Under the pieces are notes generated by a model. It was not told the origin of the DNA. It saw nothing but the letters and a program-made list of their open reading frames with translations, and ran no database searches. From Nocardia huaxiensis (GTDB lineage Bacteria > Actinomycetota > Actinomycetes > Mycobacteriales > Mycobacteriaceae): DNA of 64,000 nt. The position numbers were made by a program, and so were the translations under genes. Within the stretch, counting starts at the first letter, position 1; every line of letters begins with the position of its first letter. The stretch is from NCBI RefSeq assembly GCF_013744875.1, contig NZ_CP059399.1, positions 5,022,001-5,086,000 of the forward strand, written 5' to 3'. Shown here piece by piece: positions 31,849 through 40,748 of this stretch.

Positions 31849-33192
31849 TCAACTCCTGGTGACGAAGCGGGGCAGCTGTGGTGTGGCCTCGCCGGGATGC
31901 TTGGCATTGAAGCCGTCGCCGATGGCGCGCAACTTCCAATCACCGCCCACCCGCCACACCTCGGCCATGGCCATGGCGGTGAAACGCATTCCGCCCGTGA
32001 GGCTGAAGCGCGCCAGCTCCGCACCGGTGGTGTCGTCCACCAGACGGCAGTAGGCATTGCTCACCTGCTCGAAGGTCTGGCCCTCGTAGGAGGTGACGAC
32101 GAACAGCAGCGAGGTGATGTGGGCGGGCACCCGGGTGAGGTCGACATTGATCACCTCGTCGTCACCCTCACCCTCGCCGGTCCGATTGTCGCCCTGATGC
32201 CGGATCGACCCGTCCTTGGACTGCAATTGGTTGTAGTAGCAGGCGTCGATGAGGGTCTGGCCCGCGAACAATGCCACCCACGCATCGAGATCGATCTCCA
32301 CCGCGCGCCTGCCGAACAGACCACCCCGGGTGACCGGATCCCAGCCCAGCCCCATGCGAATTCGAGTGAGCGCCACGCCGCCGTCCTTGCGCAGCGTGAC
32401 CTTCTGGCCCTTGCCCAGATCGACGCGGCGGCCCTTGCTCAGGCTCACCTCGCCGGTCTGCGGCGGCTGTGGGGCGCGCGGCGGGGCGGGCGCGGGCTGC
32501 TGATAGCTCGGCGGCGGCTGAGTGGGATAGGCCGGAGTGGTCGGCGGGTACATGGGCGTGGTCGGTGGATAGGACGGCGTCACGGGCGGGGTCGGTGGGT
32601 AGGGCGGCGGCGTCGGTGGATAGGACGGTGTGACCGGTGGCGGCGGGTTGTATGCCGGTGCGGGACGGGGTGATTCGTCGACGCTGACCCCGTGATCGGT
32701 GACCAGCGCCGCGAAACCGCCCGCGTACCCCTGCCCGACCGCGCGCACCTTCCAGGCGTTCTGCCGCCGGTACACCTCGACGGCGATCACGATCGATTCG
32801 GTGCTCAACCCGTCGATCCGATACTCGTACAACCGATTACCGTGCGCATCGCTCACCACCGCGACCGGCGGGGCGATCCGCCCGAAGGTCGCACCCGCCT
32901 GATCCAGGGTGATCACCGCACGGATCTGCTCGATATCGCGGGGCACCTGCCCCAGCGAGATCGCCAGTGCCGCAGGCTGACCCGCCCCCGCAGCCTGCAA
33001 TCGCACACCCGGACCGCTGGGCTGATTGAAGAATACGAAATCCGCGTCCGTGCGCACCCGCCCCTGCGCGGTCACCAGCAGCGCGGACAGGTCCGCCGGC
33101 GCGCCCACCTGCACCGACACCACCACATCACTGGCATTCAGCGGCCCGTTCTGGCCCTTCACGAGATTCACCGACGCCTCCCCTTCGCTCAC
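31849..33192 (-). CDS. Tandem TerD-domain protein with Pro-rich linker
   Basis: 447 aa. Two TerD domains (residues about 1-185 and 260-440) flank a linker of repeated PPTP/YPPT units (about 190-250). Domain 1 begins SVNLVKGQNGPLNAS and domain 2 begins EVSLSKGRRVDLGKGQ. Domain 2 keeps the acidic Ca2+-binding pattern EIDLDAWVALF and IRHQGDNRTGEGEGDDE, while in domain 1 it is weaker. TerD proteins bind calcium and act in stress and tellurite-type responses, often with other ter genes; none is nearby. The repeat-rich linker may let the two domains bridge partners. Confidence 0.85.
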   Translation of the reverse strand: MSEGEASVNLVKGQNGPLNASDVVVSVQVGAPADLSALLVTAQGRVRTDADFVFFNQPSGPGVRLQAAGAGQPAALAISLGQVPRDIEQIRAVITLDQAGATFGRIAPPVAVVSDAHGNRLYEYRIDGLSTESIVIAVEVYRRQNAWKVRAVGQGYAGGFAALVTDHGVSVDESPRPAPAYNPPPPVTPSYPPTPPPYPPTPPVTPSYPPTTPMYPPTTPAYPTQPPPSYQQPAPAPPRAPQPPQTGEVSLSKGRRVDLGKGQKVTLRKDGGVALTRIRMGLGWDPVTRGGLFGRRAVEIDLDAWVALFAGQTLIDACYYNQLQSKDGSIRHQGDNRTGEGEGDDEVINVDLTRVPAHITSLLFVVTSYEGQTFEQVSNAYCRLVDDTTGAELARFSLTGGMRFTAMAMAEVWRVGGDWKLRAIGDGFNAKHPGEATPQLPRFVTRS

Positions 33193-33252
33193 AGGTGCTG
33201 CCCTGCCACTGTAAGAGCTCGAGCGCCGGTCCGGGTGCGCACCCGCGCTTGT

Positions 33253-34131
33253 TCACCGGGTCGTGAGCAACTCGATCAGCGCCGTGATGCTCTGCTCGGT
33301 CCGGCCCTCGGCCACCGCCCGGTTCAGCAGCTCGTGCATCGGTGCGTGCCACGACGTGTCGACACCGGAGGCGGCCGCCTGCCGCTGCTCCTGGGCGATG
33401 GCGGCGTGGAAGAGACCGATCGAGGATCCGAGCCGGGTGTAGTCGCGGGTGTCGATCTCCTCGGCCAGCACTGGGAGCAGGGAGATCACCATCTCGAGCC
33501 ACTTGGCCGAGTAGGGCACCATCGAGTGGGCGGGCAGACCACGCGAGGCCAGCAGCGCCGCGCCCTCGAAGAATCCGAGCAGCACGGGCAGCAGCGTTGC
33601 GCCGACAGCGGATTCGTAGAGTGCCGCCAGATCCGGCTCCTCGCCCAGGTGGACCAGGTCGCCGCCGAGGACGCCCAGCAGGCCGATGTTCTCGTCGAAG
33701 ATCGCGCGGTCGCCACCGAAATACAGCAGCGTGTCCGGCTTTCCGATGGCCGCCGGGACATTCTTGATCGCACCGCCCAGGTACCGTGCCCCGTGCCCGC
33801 TCGCCCACGCCGCGAATTCGGCTGCGTCGGACGGTGTTCCGGAGTTCAGCGTGATGAGGGTGCGGCCGGACAGCGCGGCGGCGGCCGGTTCCAGGGCGGC
33901 CCGGGTCGCCTCGAACGTGGTGAGCACGGCGATGATCACCGGACCTGCCGCGACAGCGGCGGCGATATCGAGTTTCCGGTCCGCTCCGGCGCGCATCAGG
34001 GGCGCCGCCCGCTCCGGGGTCCGGTTCCACACCGTCGTCGGATGTCCCGCCGCCAGAAAGGCTTCCGCGACCGCCCGGCCCATCGACCCGGTGCCCAGCA
34101 CCGTCACTGGGGCGCGTTCTTTCCCGGTCAT
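33253..34131 (-). CDS. Imine reductase-like/beta-hydroxyacid dehydrogenase family NADP-binding protein
   Basis: 292 aa. The N-terminal Rossmann motif is VLGTGSMGRAVAEAFL, followed by VWNRTPERAAPL with an Arg pair that would bind the NADP phosphate. GGAIKNVPAAIGKPD corresponds to the loop after the substrate-binding strand in imine reductases. The all-helical C-terminal half (about 165-292) fits the dimer-forming domain. It may reduce cyclic imines or a beta-hydroxyacid-type substrate. The usual catalytic Lys of hydroxyacid dehydrogenases is not evident. Divergent from the PapA-like gene, with tandem direct repeats between the two. Confidence 0.82.
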   Translation of the reverse strand: MTGKERAPVTVLGTGSMGRAVAEAFLAAGHPTTVWNRTPERAAPLMRAGADRKLDIAAAVAAGPVIIAVLTTFEATRAALEPAAAALSGRTLITLNSGTPSDAAEFAAWASGHGARYLGGAIKNVPAAIGKPDTLLYFGGDRAIFDENIGLLGVLGGDLVHLGEEPDLAALYESAVGATLLPVLLGFFEGAALLASRGLPAHSMVPYSAKWLEMVISLLPVLAEEIDTRDYTRLGSSIGLFHAAIAQEQRQAAASGVDTSWHAPMHELLNRAVAEGRTEQSITALIELLTTR

Positions 34132-34207
34132 CTTCGCTCCGATCTGCCGTGTTCCCAGGTCGTGACCTGACGTGCACCGAGTGTCGAATCGCCGCGGGCG
34201 GGCGGCA

Positions 34208-34240
34208 AGTACGCACTTTCACTGGCAGTTACGAACTTTC
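34208..34240. promoter_or_regulatory. Tandem direct repeat, candidate operator
   Basis: ACGCACTTTC (34211-34220) and ACGAACTTTC (34231-34240) match at nine of ten positions and are spaced exactly 20 bases apart, about two helical turns. AGT or AGTT precedes each. They lie in the 280-base gap between the divergent imine-reductase-like and PapA-like genes. This layout suits a dimeric regulator bound on one face of the DNA (for example HxlR type). The regulator is not in view. Confidence 0.45.
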
Positions 34241-34413
34241 GGGTAAGCGGCGAGCGTGCGGACCCGGGCCGGTGCGACGGTATGACCGGCGTCACTGTTC
34301 GGGATGCGAGAGTTGCTGGGAGCGGGGTAGGTTCGTGCGCAGGAATCGCCGATGTCCTTTGGCGTCGGCGATTGTCCTGTGTTCCATATGCTTTCAGGGG
34401 AAGGACAGTGGGG

Positions 34414-35610
34414 GTGGCTGTAATCAAAACAATTCGCCCGCTCGCGCCGAGCGAGATCGTCTACGCCACGGCGACGGTGTGCATCGCGTATTCGGTGCTC
34501 GCCACGGGCGAGCTGGATATCGAGCGGCTGACGCGGGCCTTCGCGCAGGTGCGGGCTCGCAATCCCATTCTCGACGCGCACCTGGTGGTGCGTGACGACG
34601 CGGCGGTCGACTTCGCCGCGGCCGAGGGGGCGCAGGCGCGGGTGATCGTCACCGACGGTGACCCGGAGCTGGTGTTGACCGGGGCGCAGATCGATCAGGC
34701 GCGTGAGGTCAGCGCGCTGCTGGTGGTGCGGGGTGAGAACGCCGCACGCGTGACGCTGCTGATCCACCACGCCATCGCCGACGGGCATCACTCGCTGACG
34801 CTGTTCGAGCAACTGTGGTCCGCCTACACCGATTCCGCCGCCTTCGAGGCCGCGCACCCGGAGTCCGGCGACTACCCGAAATCGCTCGAGGAACTGCTGA
34901 ACGAGCAGCCGCAGGAACCCGCGCCCTATCCGCTGCCCGCCGATGTGCCGCGCATCGGCACACTGCCCATGGAGGCCGTGCGCTGCCGGCTCAGCGCTGC
35001 CGCCACCACCGCGCTGCTCGAGTACGCGCGCCGCGAGCAGCTGACCGTCAATGCGCTGCTGTCGGCGGCAATCCTGTTGACCGAGACCAAATTCCGCAAT
35101 GTCGCGCTGCCGGAGCTGCACTACATTTTCGCGGTCGACCTGCGCGACCGCATCGAGCCGCCGGTCGCGGCGACGGCGTCGAACAACTTCTTCGGCTACG
35201 CCGAATATCATGCGGAGACCGACGAAACCGACCTGACCGCGGTCGCCCGCGCCGTCACCGCCGCGTTCCAGAGCGAACTGGCGGCCGGCGCCATCCTCGA
35301 GAAGGCGCGCACCGGATACAACCCCAACCTGGTGGCCAAAGGCATTGTGCGATCCTCCAACTGGGGTCGCATCCCGGCGTTCGTTACGCCGGAAGGGTTG
35401 TCGCTCAGTGACTTCCGGGGCGGGATGACGGTGAACCCACCGGCCGTCGCGCCCCCGCCGGACGCGCCCGAACTGGCTCCCGGCGAGTACTTCATCGCCA
35501 CCTACCAGGGCGAGCTGACCATCAACTTCGTTCCACTGCCGTGGCTGGACGAGGCGGACAAGCAGGGGCGCGCCGACATGCTGGAGAAGCTGCTCGGCGA
35601 ATTCGCCTGA
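34414..35610 (+). CDS. PapA-type acyltransferase (condensation-domain-like)
   Basis: About 398 aa. The GTG at 34414 lies eight bases after AAGGA; a GTG two codons earlier is possible. The catalytic HHAIADG (118-124) fits the HHxxxDG motif of PapA5 and NRPS condensation domains. DLRDRIEPPVAATASNNFFG corresponds to the conserved second-half loop. PapA enzymes transfer acyl chains to diols or sugars in surface lipids, as with phthiocerol dimycocerosates. The acyl donor and acceptor are unknown; no PKS lies beside it. It should be cytosolic and act with an ACP or CoA donor. Confidence 0.85.
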   Translation: MAVIKTIRPLAPSEIVYATATVCIAYSVLATGELDIERLTRAFAQVRARNPILDAHLVVRDDAAVDFAAAEGAQARVIVTDGDPELVLTGAQIDQAREVSALLVVRGENAARVTLLIHHAIADGHHSLTLFEQLWSAYTDSAAFEAAHPESGDYPKSLEELLNEQPQEPAPYPLPADVPRIGTLPMEAVRCRLSAAATTALLEYARREQLTVNALLSAAILLTETKFRNVALPELHYIFAVDLRDRIEPPVAATASNNFFGYAEYHAETDETDLTAVARAVTAAFQSELAAGAILEKARTGYNPNLVAKGIVRSSNWGRIPAFVTPEGLSLSDFRGGMTVNPPAVAPPPDAPELAPGEYFIATYQGELTINFVPLPWLDEADKQGRADMLEKLLGEFA

Positions 35611-35624
35611 GTGGCAGGGTGAAT

Positions 35625-35700
35625 CCGGCCTGAGCGCACACTATCGGCGAGTTTTCTGCCAAATGGCGGAAAGACGGTCGAAAGTGTGCGCTCAGGCCGG
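35625..35700. repeat. 18-bp perfect inverted repeat with nested hairpin
   Basis: Arms 35625-35642 (CCGGCCTGAGCGCACACT) and 35683-35700 are exact inverse complements. The 40-base spacer holds a second hairpin, TTTCTGCC/GGCGGAAA, around AAAT (35653-35672). It sits between convergent PapA-like and TetR genes. It may be a bidirectional terminator or a small palindromic dispersed element. Confidence 0.65.
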
Positions 35701-35708
35701 GCACCCCA

Positions 35709-36272
35709 CTATTCCCCCGTAGCCTGCTTCGCCAGCATCCGCACGGCGCGCTCGACCCGATCGGTGTCGCCGGTGACCCACCAGTCCTGGATCAGGCCGC
35801 GCATGCCGGAGGTGAGCACGGTGGCGGCGGCCTCCGGGTCCTCGATGCCGGGGTCGATGCGTGCCAGGGCCTCCGACAGGGCGGTGACCACGGCCTTGAC
35901 GGCCGACACGGCGTAGTCGTGGAATGGGCTGCCGGGAACTGTCGCGGCGGCCAGAACCTGAAGCAGCACACGCAGACTGGTCGGACCGCCGGTAGTGGTG
36001 TTGAGGGCGAAGGATTGCTCGAGGCGGATTCGCAGGGTCTGCGCATCGTCGACATCACCGAACAGTGCGGGAATATCGGGCCGCTGTGTTTCCAGCGCCG
36101 AGATGAGCATCTGCTCCTTCGTTCCGAAGTAATGGATCAGCATGCGCGAGCTCGTGCCGAGGTACTCCGCCAGTGGCCGCAGCGAAAGCTCTGCCAGGCC
36201 GTGCTCGGCGATATAGGTGATGACACCGGCCAGTAGTTCGGCGCGGCGGGCATGGTCGACAGGTCGGGGCAC
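35709..36272 (-). CDS. TetR-family repressor
   Basis: 187 aa from a GTG at 36272. The frame extends upstream without domain character, and a palindrome lies just ahead of this start. The N-terminal HTH reads [28 protein letters not shown], split here as its standard TetR signature. The C-terminal helical domain (about 60-187) would bind an inducer and dimerise. It is divergent from the KasB-like gene, with an 18-bp palindrome between them. I infer it represses that gene and itself, probably in response to a fatty acyl or similar ligand. Confidence 0.85.
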   Translation of the reverse strand: MPRPVDHARRAELLAGVITYIAEHGLAELSLRPLAEYLGTSSRMLIHYFGTKEQMLISALETQRPDIPALFGDVDDAQTLRIRLEQSFALNTTTGGPTSLRVLLQVLAAATVPGSPFHDYAVSAVKAVVTALSEALARIDPGIEDPEAAATVLTSGMRGLIQDWWVTGDTDRVERAVRMLAKQATGE

Positions 36273-36279
36273 AGGTTGA

Positions 36280-36297
36280 CTGTAGCGGTTGCTACAG
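36280..36297. promoter_or_regulatory. Palindromic operator between TetR and KasB-like genes
   Basis: CTGTAGCGGTTGCTACAG has seven-base arms around four central bases. It lies eight bases upstream of the TetR GTG and 15 bases upstream of the KasB-like ATG. The size and position are those of a TetR-family operator that could control both divergent genes. The binding itself is not shown. Confidence 0.6.
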
Positions 36298-36311
36298 GTA
36301 TCCATGTTCTC

Positions 36312-37556
36312 ATGGGTGTAACGACTGGTACAGAAACTCGGGGCGGTGTCGTCGTGACGGGGATGGCGGCCACCACCTGCCTGGGCGCGGACCTGGATAC
36401 GACCTGGACTCGGCTGCTGGCCGGAGACAGTGGAATCGCCGCGCTGACAGACGATTTCGTGGCCGAATACGACCTGCCGGTGCGCATCGGCGGCCGGTTG
36501 ACGGCCGCGCCGGGGGAGCAGCTGACCCGGATCGAGCAGCGGCGGATGTCGTTCGTGCAGCAGCTGGCGGTGGTGCTGGCCCGGCAGGTGTGGCAGGAGG
36601 CGGGCGCGCCCGAGGTCGATCCGGAGCGGCTGGCGGTCGCGGTGGGCACCGGGCTCGGCGGCGGTGAGGCGCTGGTGCACGCGGTGGATGTCATGCGGGC
36701 CGGGGGCTACCGCAAGGTGCCGCCCATGACGGTGCCCATGGTCATGCCCAATGGTCCGGCCGCCACCGTCGGCTTGGAGCTGGGTGCGAAAGGCGGTGTG
36801 TACGCGCCGGTTTCGGCCTGCGCCTCGGGTTCGGAAGCCATCGCGCACGCGTGGCGGCTGATCGCCACCGGTGAAGCCGATGTGGTGGTGTGCGGCGGGG
36901 TCGAAGGCCATATCGACGCGGTGCCGATCGCCAGCTTCGCCATGATGCGGGCCACGAGCACGCGCAATGACGAACCACAGCGCGCCGCACGGCCTTTCGA
37001 CCGGGACCGCGATGGCTTCGTCTTCGGTGAGGCGGGCGCCCTGCTCGTCCTCGAATCCGAGGCGCATGCCCGCGCGCGGGGGGCGACCGTGCACGGCCGG
37101 GTACTCGGTGCGGGCATCACCTCCGACGGGTACCACATCACCGGCACCGCACCCGACGGCGGCGGCGCGGCCCGCGCCATGCGCAAAGCCATTGCGGCAG
37201 CGGGCTTGTCGGCCACCGACATCGCGCATGTGAACGCACACGCCGCCGGCACCCCGATCGGTGACGCCTCCGAGGCCCGCGCGATCATGGCCGTCAGCCC
37301 CGAAGCCTCGGTCTACGCACCGAAATCCGCCCTCGGCCATTCCATCGGAGCGGTCGGCGCGCTCGAGGCGATCCTCACGCTGCGCACGCTGAGCGAGCAG
37401 ATCGTCCCGCCCACACTGAATTTCGAGAATCCGGACGCCGACGTCACCCTCGACGTGGTCGCCGACAAGCCGCGGCATCAGATCCTGGACTACGCGATCA
37501 GCAACTCGTTCGGCTTCGGCGGCCACAATGTGTCCCTCACCCTGGGCAAAGCCTGA
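36312..37556 (+). CDS. Beta-ketoacyl-ACP synthase, KasB/FabF-like
   Basis: 414 aa. The thiolase-fold triad is intact: Cys170 in SACASGSEA, His310 in [11 protein letters not shown] and His343 in [27 protein letters not shown] and [17 protein letters not shown] are typical of the actinobacterial KasA/KasB group of the FAS-II system, which elongates long-chain and meromycolic acids. It lies alone rather than in a fabD-acpM-kasA-kasB operon, so it may be an accessory copy. Probably under the divergent TetR. Confidence 0.9.
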   Translation: MGVTTGTETRGGVVVTGMAATTCLGADLDTTWTRLLAGDSGIAALTDDFVAEYDLPVRIGGRLTAAPGEQLTRIEQRRMSFVQQLAVVLARQVWQEAGAPEVDPERLAVAVGTGLGGGEALVHAVDVMRAGGYRKVPPMTVPMVMPNGPAATVGLELGAKGGVYAPVSACASGSEAIAHAWRLIATGEADVVVCGGVEGHIDAVPIASFAMMRATSTRNDEPQRAARPFDRDRDGFVFGEAGALLVLESEAHARARGATVHGRVLGAGITSDGYHITGTAPDGGGAARAMRKAIAAAGLSATDIAHVNAHAAGTPIGDASEARAIMAVSPEASVYAPKSALGHSIGAVGALEAILTLRTLSEQIVPPTLNFENPDADVTLDVVADKPRHQILDYAISNSFGFGGHNVSLTLGKA

Positions 37557-37576
37557 ATCCGTTCGCGCCCAGCGCC

Positions 37577-37990
37577 TTACGGCAAGATATCGGTCTGCAC
37601 CCGGGGATCGAGCTTGCGCAGGGTCTCGGGCCGGTCGGTGAGGCACGGCCAGTCCCGGCTCACCGCCTCGATGGTGGCGTGCCCGGCGGGAATCAGCGCA
37701 TCCGCGTCCGGCCGATCGGCCAATGCCGCGCCGAGATGATCACTCGCCGGTCGATCCAGCGGCTGGATGACCGTATTCGGCAGGTCCAGCAGCACCGAGA
37801 GAATGTCGAGCCGCCCCGGCGCGATCAACGCCCGCGCCGCCGCCAGCGCGGTGGCCGGAATGATGATGGTGTGCCCGGCGTCGGCGGTCGCCCACACCAC
37901 CGACTGGACGTAGGCGACGCGATGCGCCCACGCCGTCAAGGCGGCCGTATCGAAGACGACGCCGCCGAGGGTGCCGCCGGGGGCGGTCAT
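37577..37990 (-). CDS. PIN-like toxin of a toxin-antitoxin pair
   Basis: 137 aa. The first conserved Asp is in VVFDTAALTAW and a later acidic cluster in DADALIPAGHATIE, with a final TDRPETL, in the order of a PIN nuclease. The central Glu normally seen in the helix after the first strand is not clear (ATALAAARAL lies there), so activity needs a closer look. The ATG overlaps the antitoxin stop by four bases. It would cleave RNA when free. Confidence 0.65.
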   Translation of the reverse strand: MTAPGGTLGGVVFDTAALTAWAHRVAYVQSVVWATADAGHTIIIPATALAAARALIAPGRLDILSVLLDLPNTVIQPLDRPASDHLGAALADRPDADALIPAGHATIEAVSRDWPCLTDRPETLRKLDPRVQTDILP

Positions 37991-38268
37991 GCCGCGCCGG
38001 CGTGGTCGCCGGGCGTGTCCTCCTCCGATAACGGGGGCAGGCCCTGCACGGCCCGAGCCCGATTGATCAGATCCAGGGGCGGCCGCCCGCCGAAGACCTG
38101 CTCGATCCTTGCCAGGGATTCGGCCCGATCCACGCGAGCCTTCACCGATTCGACGACGAACGAGGAGATGGACTCGATCCGGCCCTTGCTGCGCCAGTCG
38201 TCCAGGGTCGCGGCGATCTCCTCCGGCACCGACACGGTGATCTTGCGGGTGCGACGTTCTCTCGCCAT
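37987..38268 (-). CDS. Ribbon-helix-helix antitoxin
   Basis: 93 aa from MARERRTRKITVSVPEEIAA. The first 50 residues form a ribbon-helix-helix DNA-binding domain (ITVSVPEEIAATLDDW then ISSFVVESVKARV). The acidic C-terminus (SEEDTPGDHAGAA) probably wraps the toxin. It is co-transcribed and overlaps the PIN-like gene. Only the last 93 codons of a long frame are used; the rest is antisense to the mtn operon. Confidence 0.75.
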   Translation of the reverse strand: MARERRTRKITVSVPEEIAATLDDWRSKGRIESISSFVVESVKARVDRAESLARIEQVFGGRPPLDLINRARAVQGLPPLSEEDTPGDHAGAA

Positions 38269-38400
38269 ATCGGAATGATAACGGATTCGGATTCCGGAGA
38301 TCTCAAACCTGCCGGTCACGCGGCGATCCGGGTTCGATACGGTGGGCGTGCGCCCGCAATCGCGGACCGCACCTCCAGCCAGCCAGAGGATACGACGTAG

Positions 38401-40155
38401 ATGGATGAAAGTTCGATCGCGTGGGACGACGGTGCACTCGTCACCATCGACCAGCGGCTGCTGCCGCATGAGCTGCGAGAGCTGCGGATCACGACGGTCG
38501 ATCAGGTCATCGACGCCATCCAGAGCCTGGCCATTCGCGGCGCGCCGGCCATCGGCGTGTCGGGCGCGTTCGGTGTGGTGATCGCGGCGCTGGCCGCCAC
38601 CGTCGACGGGGTCGTGGACACCGAGCAGGTGCGGGCCGAGGCGGCGCGCATCGCCGATGCCCGCCCGACCGCGGTGAATCTGGCCTGGGGTGTGCGGCGC
38701 ACGCTGAACCGGCTGGCCGAGGGCACGCAGGCCATGCTCGACGAAGCGCTCGAAATGCTGGCCGAGGACGGCCGGGTCAATCTGGCCGCCGCCACGCATG
38801 CCGCCGATCTGATCCAGAAGCTGTGCGGGGACCGGCCTTTGCGGCTGCTCACGCACTGCAATACCGGGCGGCTCGCGACCACCGCGGTCGGCACCGCCAT
38901 CGGCGCGCTGCGGGTGCTGCACGAGCGCGGTGCGCTGGCCGAGGTCATCGTGGACGAGACGCGGCCGCTCTTGCAGGGGGCGCGGCTGACCGCGTGGGAG
39001 ATGGCCGAGGCGGGGATTCCGCATCGGCTCACCATCGATTCGGCGGCGGCGTGGGCCATGGCCACCGAAGAGGTGGACGCGGTGATCGTGGGCGCGGACC
39101 GCATCACCGCGGACGGGTCGGTCGCGAACAAGATCGGCACCTACATGCTGGCGCTGGCGGCGCGGTATCACGGGATTCCGTTCATCGTGGTCGCGCCGGA
39201 ATCCACACGCGACATCTCCACCGCCACCGGTCGCGACATCGTGGTCGAGCAGCGCGCCAGTGCCGAGGTCACCGGATTCGGTGGGGTGCGAACGGCTCCC
39301 GAGGGCACCGCGACCTTCAATCCCGCCTTCGATGTCACGCCGCCGGAGCTGGTGACCGCGGTGGTCACCGAATTCGGGGTGCTGGAAGCGCCGGGGGAGG
39401 CGCGCACGGCAGCCGATGCCGCCACGCATCGGGTGTATCGGCAGCCTCCGGCCCAAGCGCAGGGCGCGGGTCGCGCCGTCGCTCCCGCTGCCGTGAAAGC
39501 CATTGTGCTGACCGATGTTCCGGTCGACACGCGGCAGGCGGGCGGCGAGATCGCGGCCATTGCGCGCGACCTCTACGCCAAGGGCTGGATGCCGGGCACC
39601 GCGGGCAATATCTCGGTGCGGCAGGACGATTCGGCCGTCATCACCGCCAGCGGGCTGTCCAAGGGCGAGCTCACCGACACCGATATGGTGACCGTGCGCG
39701 TCGCCGATTCGACCCCGATCGACGAGAACGGCAAGCGGCCCTCGGCGGAAACCACCATCCACACCGCCGTGTACCGCACCCGCGACAATGCCGCCGTGGT
39801 GCACGTCCATCCACCCCACGCGACAACGGTTTCCATCGATGCGGCCGGTGCCGACACGCAGACCGTGCGTTTCTCGGGCTACGAACTCATCAAGGGCCTG
39901 GGCGGAATTCGCCCGGACGCCATCGACATTCCGATCTTCCCGAACCACGCCGACGTGCCGCGCATCGGTGAGGACATCGAGAAGTACCTGACCGAGCACC
40001 CCGACGCCCCACCCGTGCTCTTCATCGCGGGCCACGGCATCACCGCCTGGGGCGCGAGCTTGGCGCAGGCGCGCGATCGCGCCGAATGTCTCGAAGCCAT
40101 GTGCGAATTGGCAAACTTGACCGGGCACCGCGAAATTCCGGTGCGCGAGAAGTAG
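38401..40155 (+). CDS. mtnAB: Fused MtnA-MtnB: methylthioribose-1-P isomerase and methylthioribulose-1-P dehydratase
   Basis: 584 aa in two parts. Residues about 1-345 are MtnA: IRGAPAIGVSGAFGVVIAA, TNIG-like segments (LTHCNTGRLATTAVG) and VGADRITADGSVANKIGTY. Residues about 370-584 are MtnB, a class II aldolase-like dehydratase with YAKGWMPGTAGNISVR, the metal ligands in VVHVHPPHAT and, near the end, FIAGHGITAWG. It performs two consecutive steps of methionine salvage: isomerisation of methylthioribose-1-phosphate, then dehydration of methylthioribulose-1-phosphate. It is the first gene of the mtn operon. Fusion would channel the intermediate. The linker at 345-370 is Ala/Pro-rich. Confidence 0.92.
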   Translation: MDESSIAWDDGALVTIDQRLLPHELRELRITTVDQVIDAIQSLAIRGAPAIGVSGAFGVVIAALAATVDGVVDTEQVRAEAARIADARPTAVNLAWGVRRTLNRLAEGTQAMLDEALEMLAEDGRVNLAAATHAADLIQKLCGDRPLRLLTHCNTGRLATTAVGTAIGALRVLHERGALAEVIVDETRPLLQGARLTAWEMAEAGIPHRLTIDSAAAWAMATEEVDAVIVGADRITADGSVANKIGTYMLALAARYHGIPFIVVAPESTRDISTATGRDIVVEQRASAEVTGFGGVRTAPEGTATFNPAFDVTPPELVTAVVTEFGVLEAPGEARTAADAATHRVYRQPPAQAQGAGRAVAPAAVKAIVLTDVPVDTRQAGGEIAAIARDLYAKGWMPGTAGNISVRQDDSAVITASGLSKGELTDTDMVTVRVADSTPIDENGKRPSAETTIHTAVYRTRDNAAVVHVHPPHATTVSIDAAGADTQTVRFSGYELIKGLGGIRPDAIDIPIFPNHADVPRIGEDIEKYLTEHPDAPPVLFIAGHGITAWGASLAQARDRAECLEAMCELANLTGHREIPVREK

Positions 40156-40172
40156 TTCCGAGGAGAACGACA

Positions 40173-40748
40173 ATGACACTGCTGCAGATCATGTCCGACA
40201 AGGACGCCGCCGACGTCACCCTGCGCACCGAGGACGACGCCGTCATCGCCGCCGAACTGGCCAAGCGCGGCATCACCTTCGAGCGCTGGCCGCTGCTGGA
40301 GAACCTCACCGGCGCCACCTCCACCGAGGACCTGCTCGCCGAATACGCCTCGCGCATCGATGCACTCAATGCCGACGGCCGCTACAAGTTCATCGACGTG
40401 GCCCGCATCCACCCCGACGAATCCGACCCGGAGTGGCCCGCCAAGGCCACCGCCGCGCGCACCAAGTTCCTCGACGAGCACCGCCACGCCGAGGACGAGG
40501 TCCGCTTCTTCGCCGCCGGCCAGGGCTGCTTCTACCTGCACCTGGGCGACGAGGTGCTCGCAACCGTCTGCACCGCGGGCGATCTCGTCTCCGTCCCGGC
40601 CGGCACCCTGCACTGGTTCGACATGGGCACCCGCCCCGAATTCGTGGCCGTCCGCTTCTTCGAAGAGGAAGACGGCTGGATCGGCGACTTCACCGGCGAC
40701 AAGATCTCGGGCGGCTTCCCCACCCTCGATGAACTCGTGGGCGCATGA
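40173..40748 (+). CDS. mtnD: Acireductone dioxygenase
   Basis: 191 aa, start supported by AGGAG. The metal-binding cupin motif is HRHAEDE with His103, His105 and Glu109, and His147 lies in GTLHWFD. ARD converts the acireductone of methionine salvage to the ketoacid of methionine plus formate with Fe2+, or another product with Ni2+. It follows mtnAB by 17 bases and is followed by mtnC in a four-base overlap. Confidence 0.92.
   Translation: MTLLQIMSDKDAADVTLRTEDDAVIAAELAKRGITFERWPLLENLTGATSTEDLLAEYASRIDALNADGRYKFIDVARIHPDESDPEWPAKATAARTKFLDEHRHAEDEVRFFAAGQGCFYLHLGDEVLATVCTAGDLVSVPAGTLHWFDMGTRPEFVAVRFFEEEDGWIGDFTGDKISGGFPTLDELVGA

Noticed and set aside
32490..32660. Repeats in the TerD linker as a CRISPR or tandem DNA array
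   Set aside because: They encode Pro/Tyr/Thr repeats in frame and have no spacers. No CRISPR array was seen in the window.
35709..37646. A 645-codon minus-strand frame covering the KasB-like gene
   Set aside because: Upstream of the TetR start it is only the shadow of the ketoacyl synthase.
37987..40179. A 730-codon minus-strand frame across mtnAB
   Set aside because: Only its last 93 codons encode a domain (RHH antitoxin). The rest is antisense to the clearly coding mtnAB gene.
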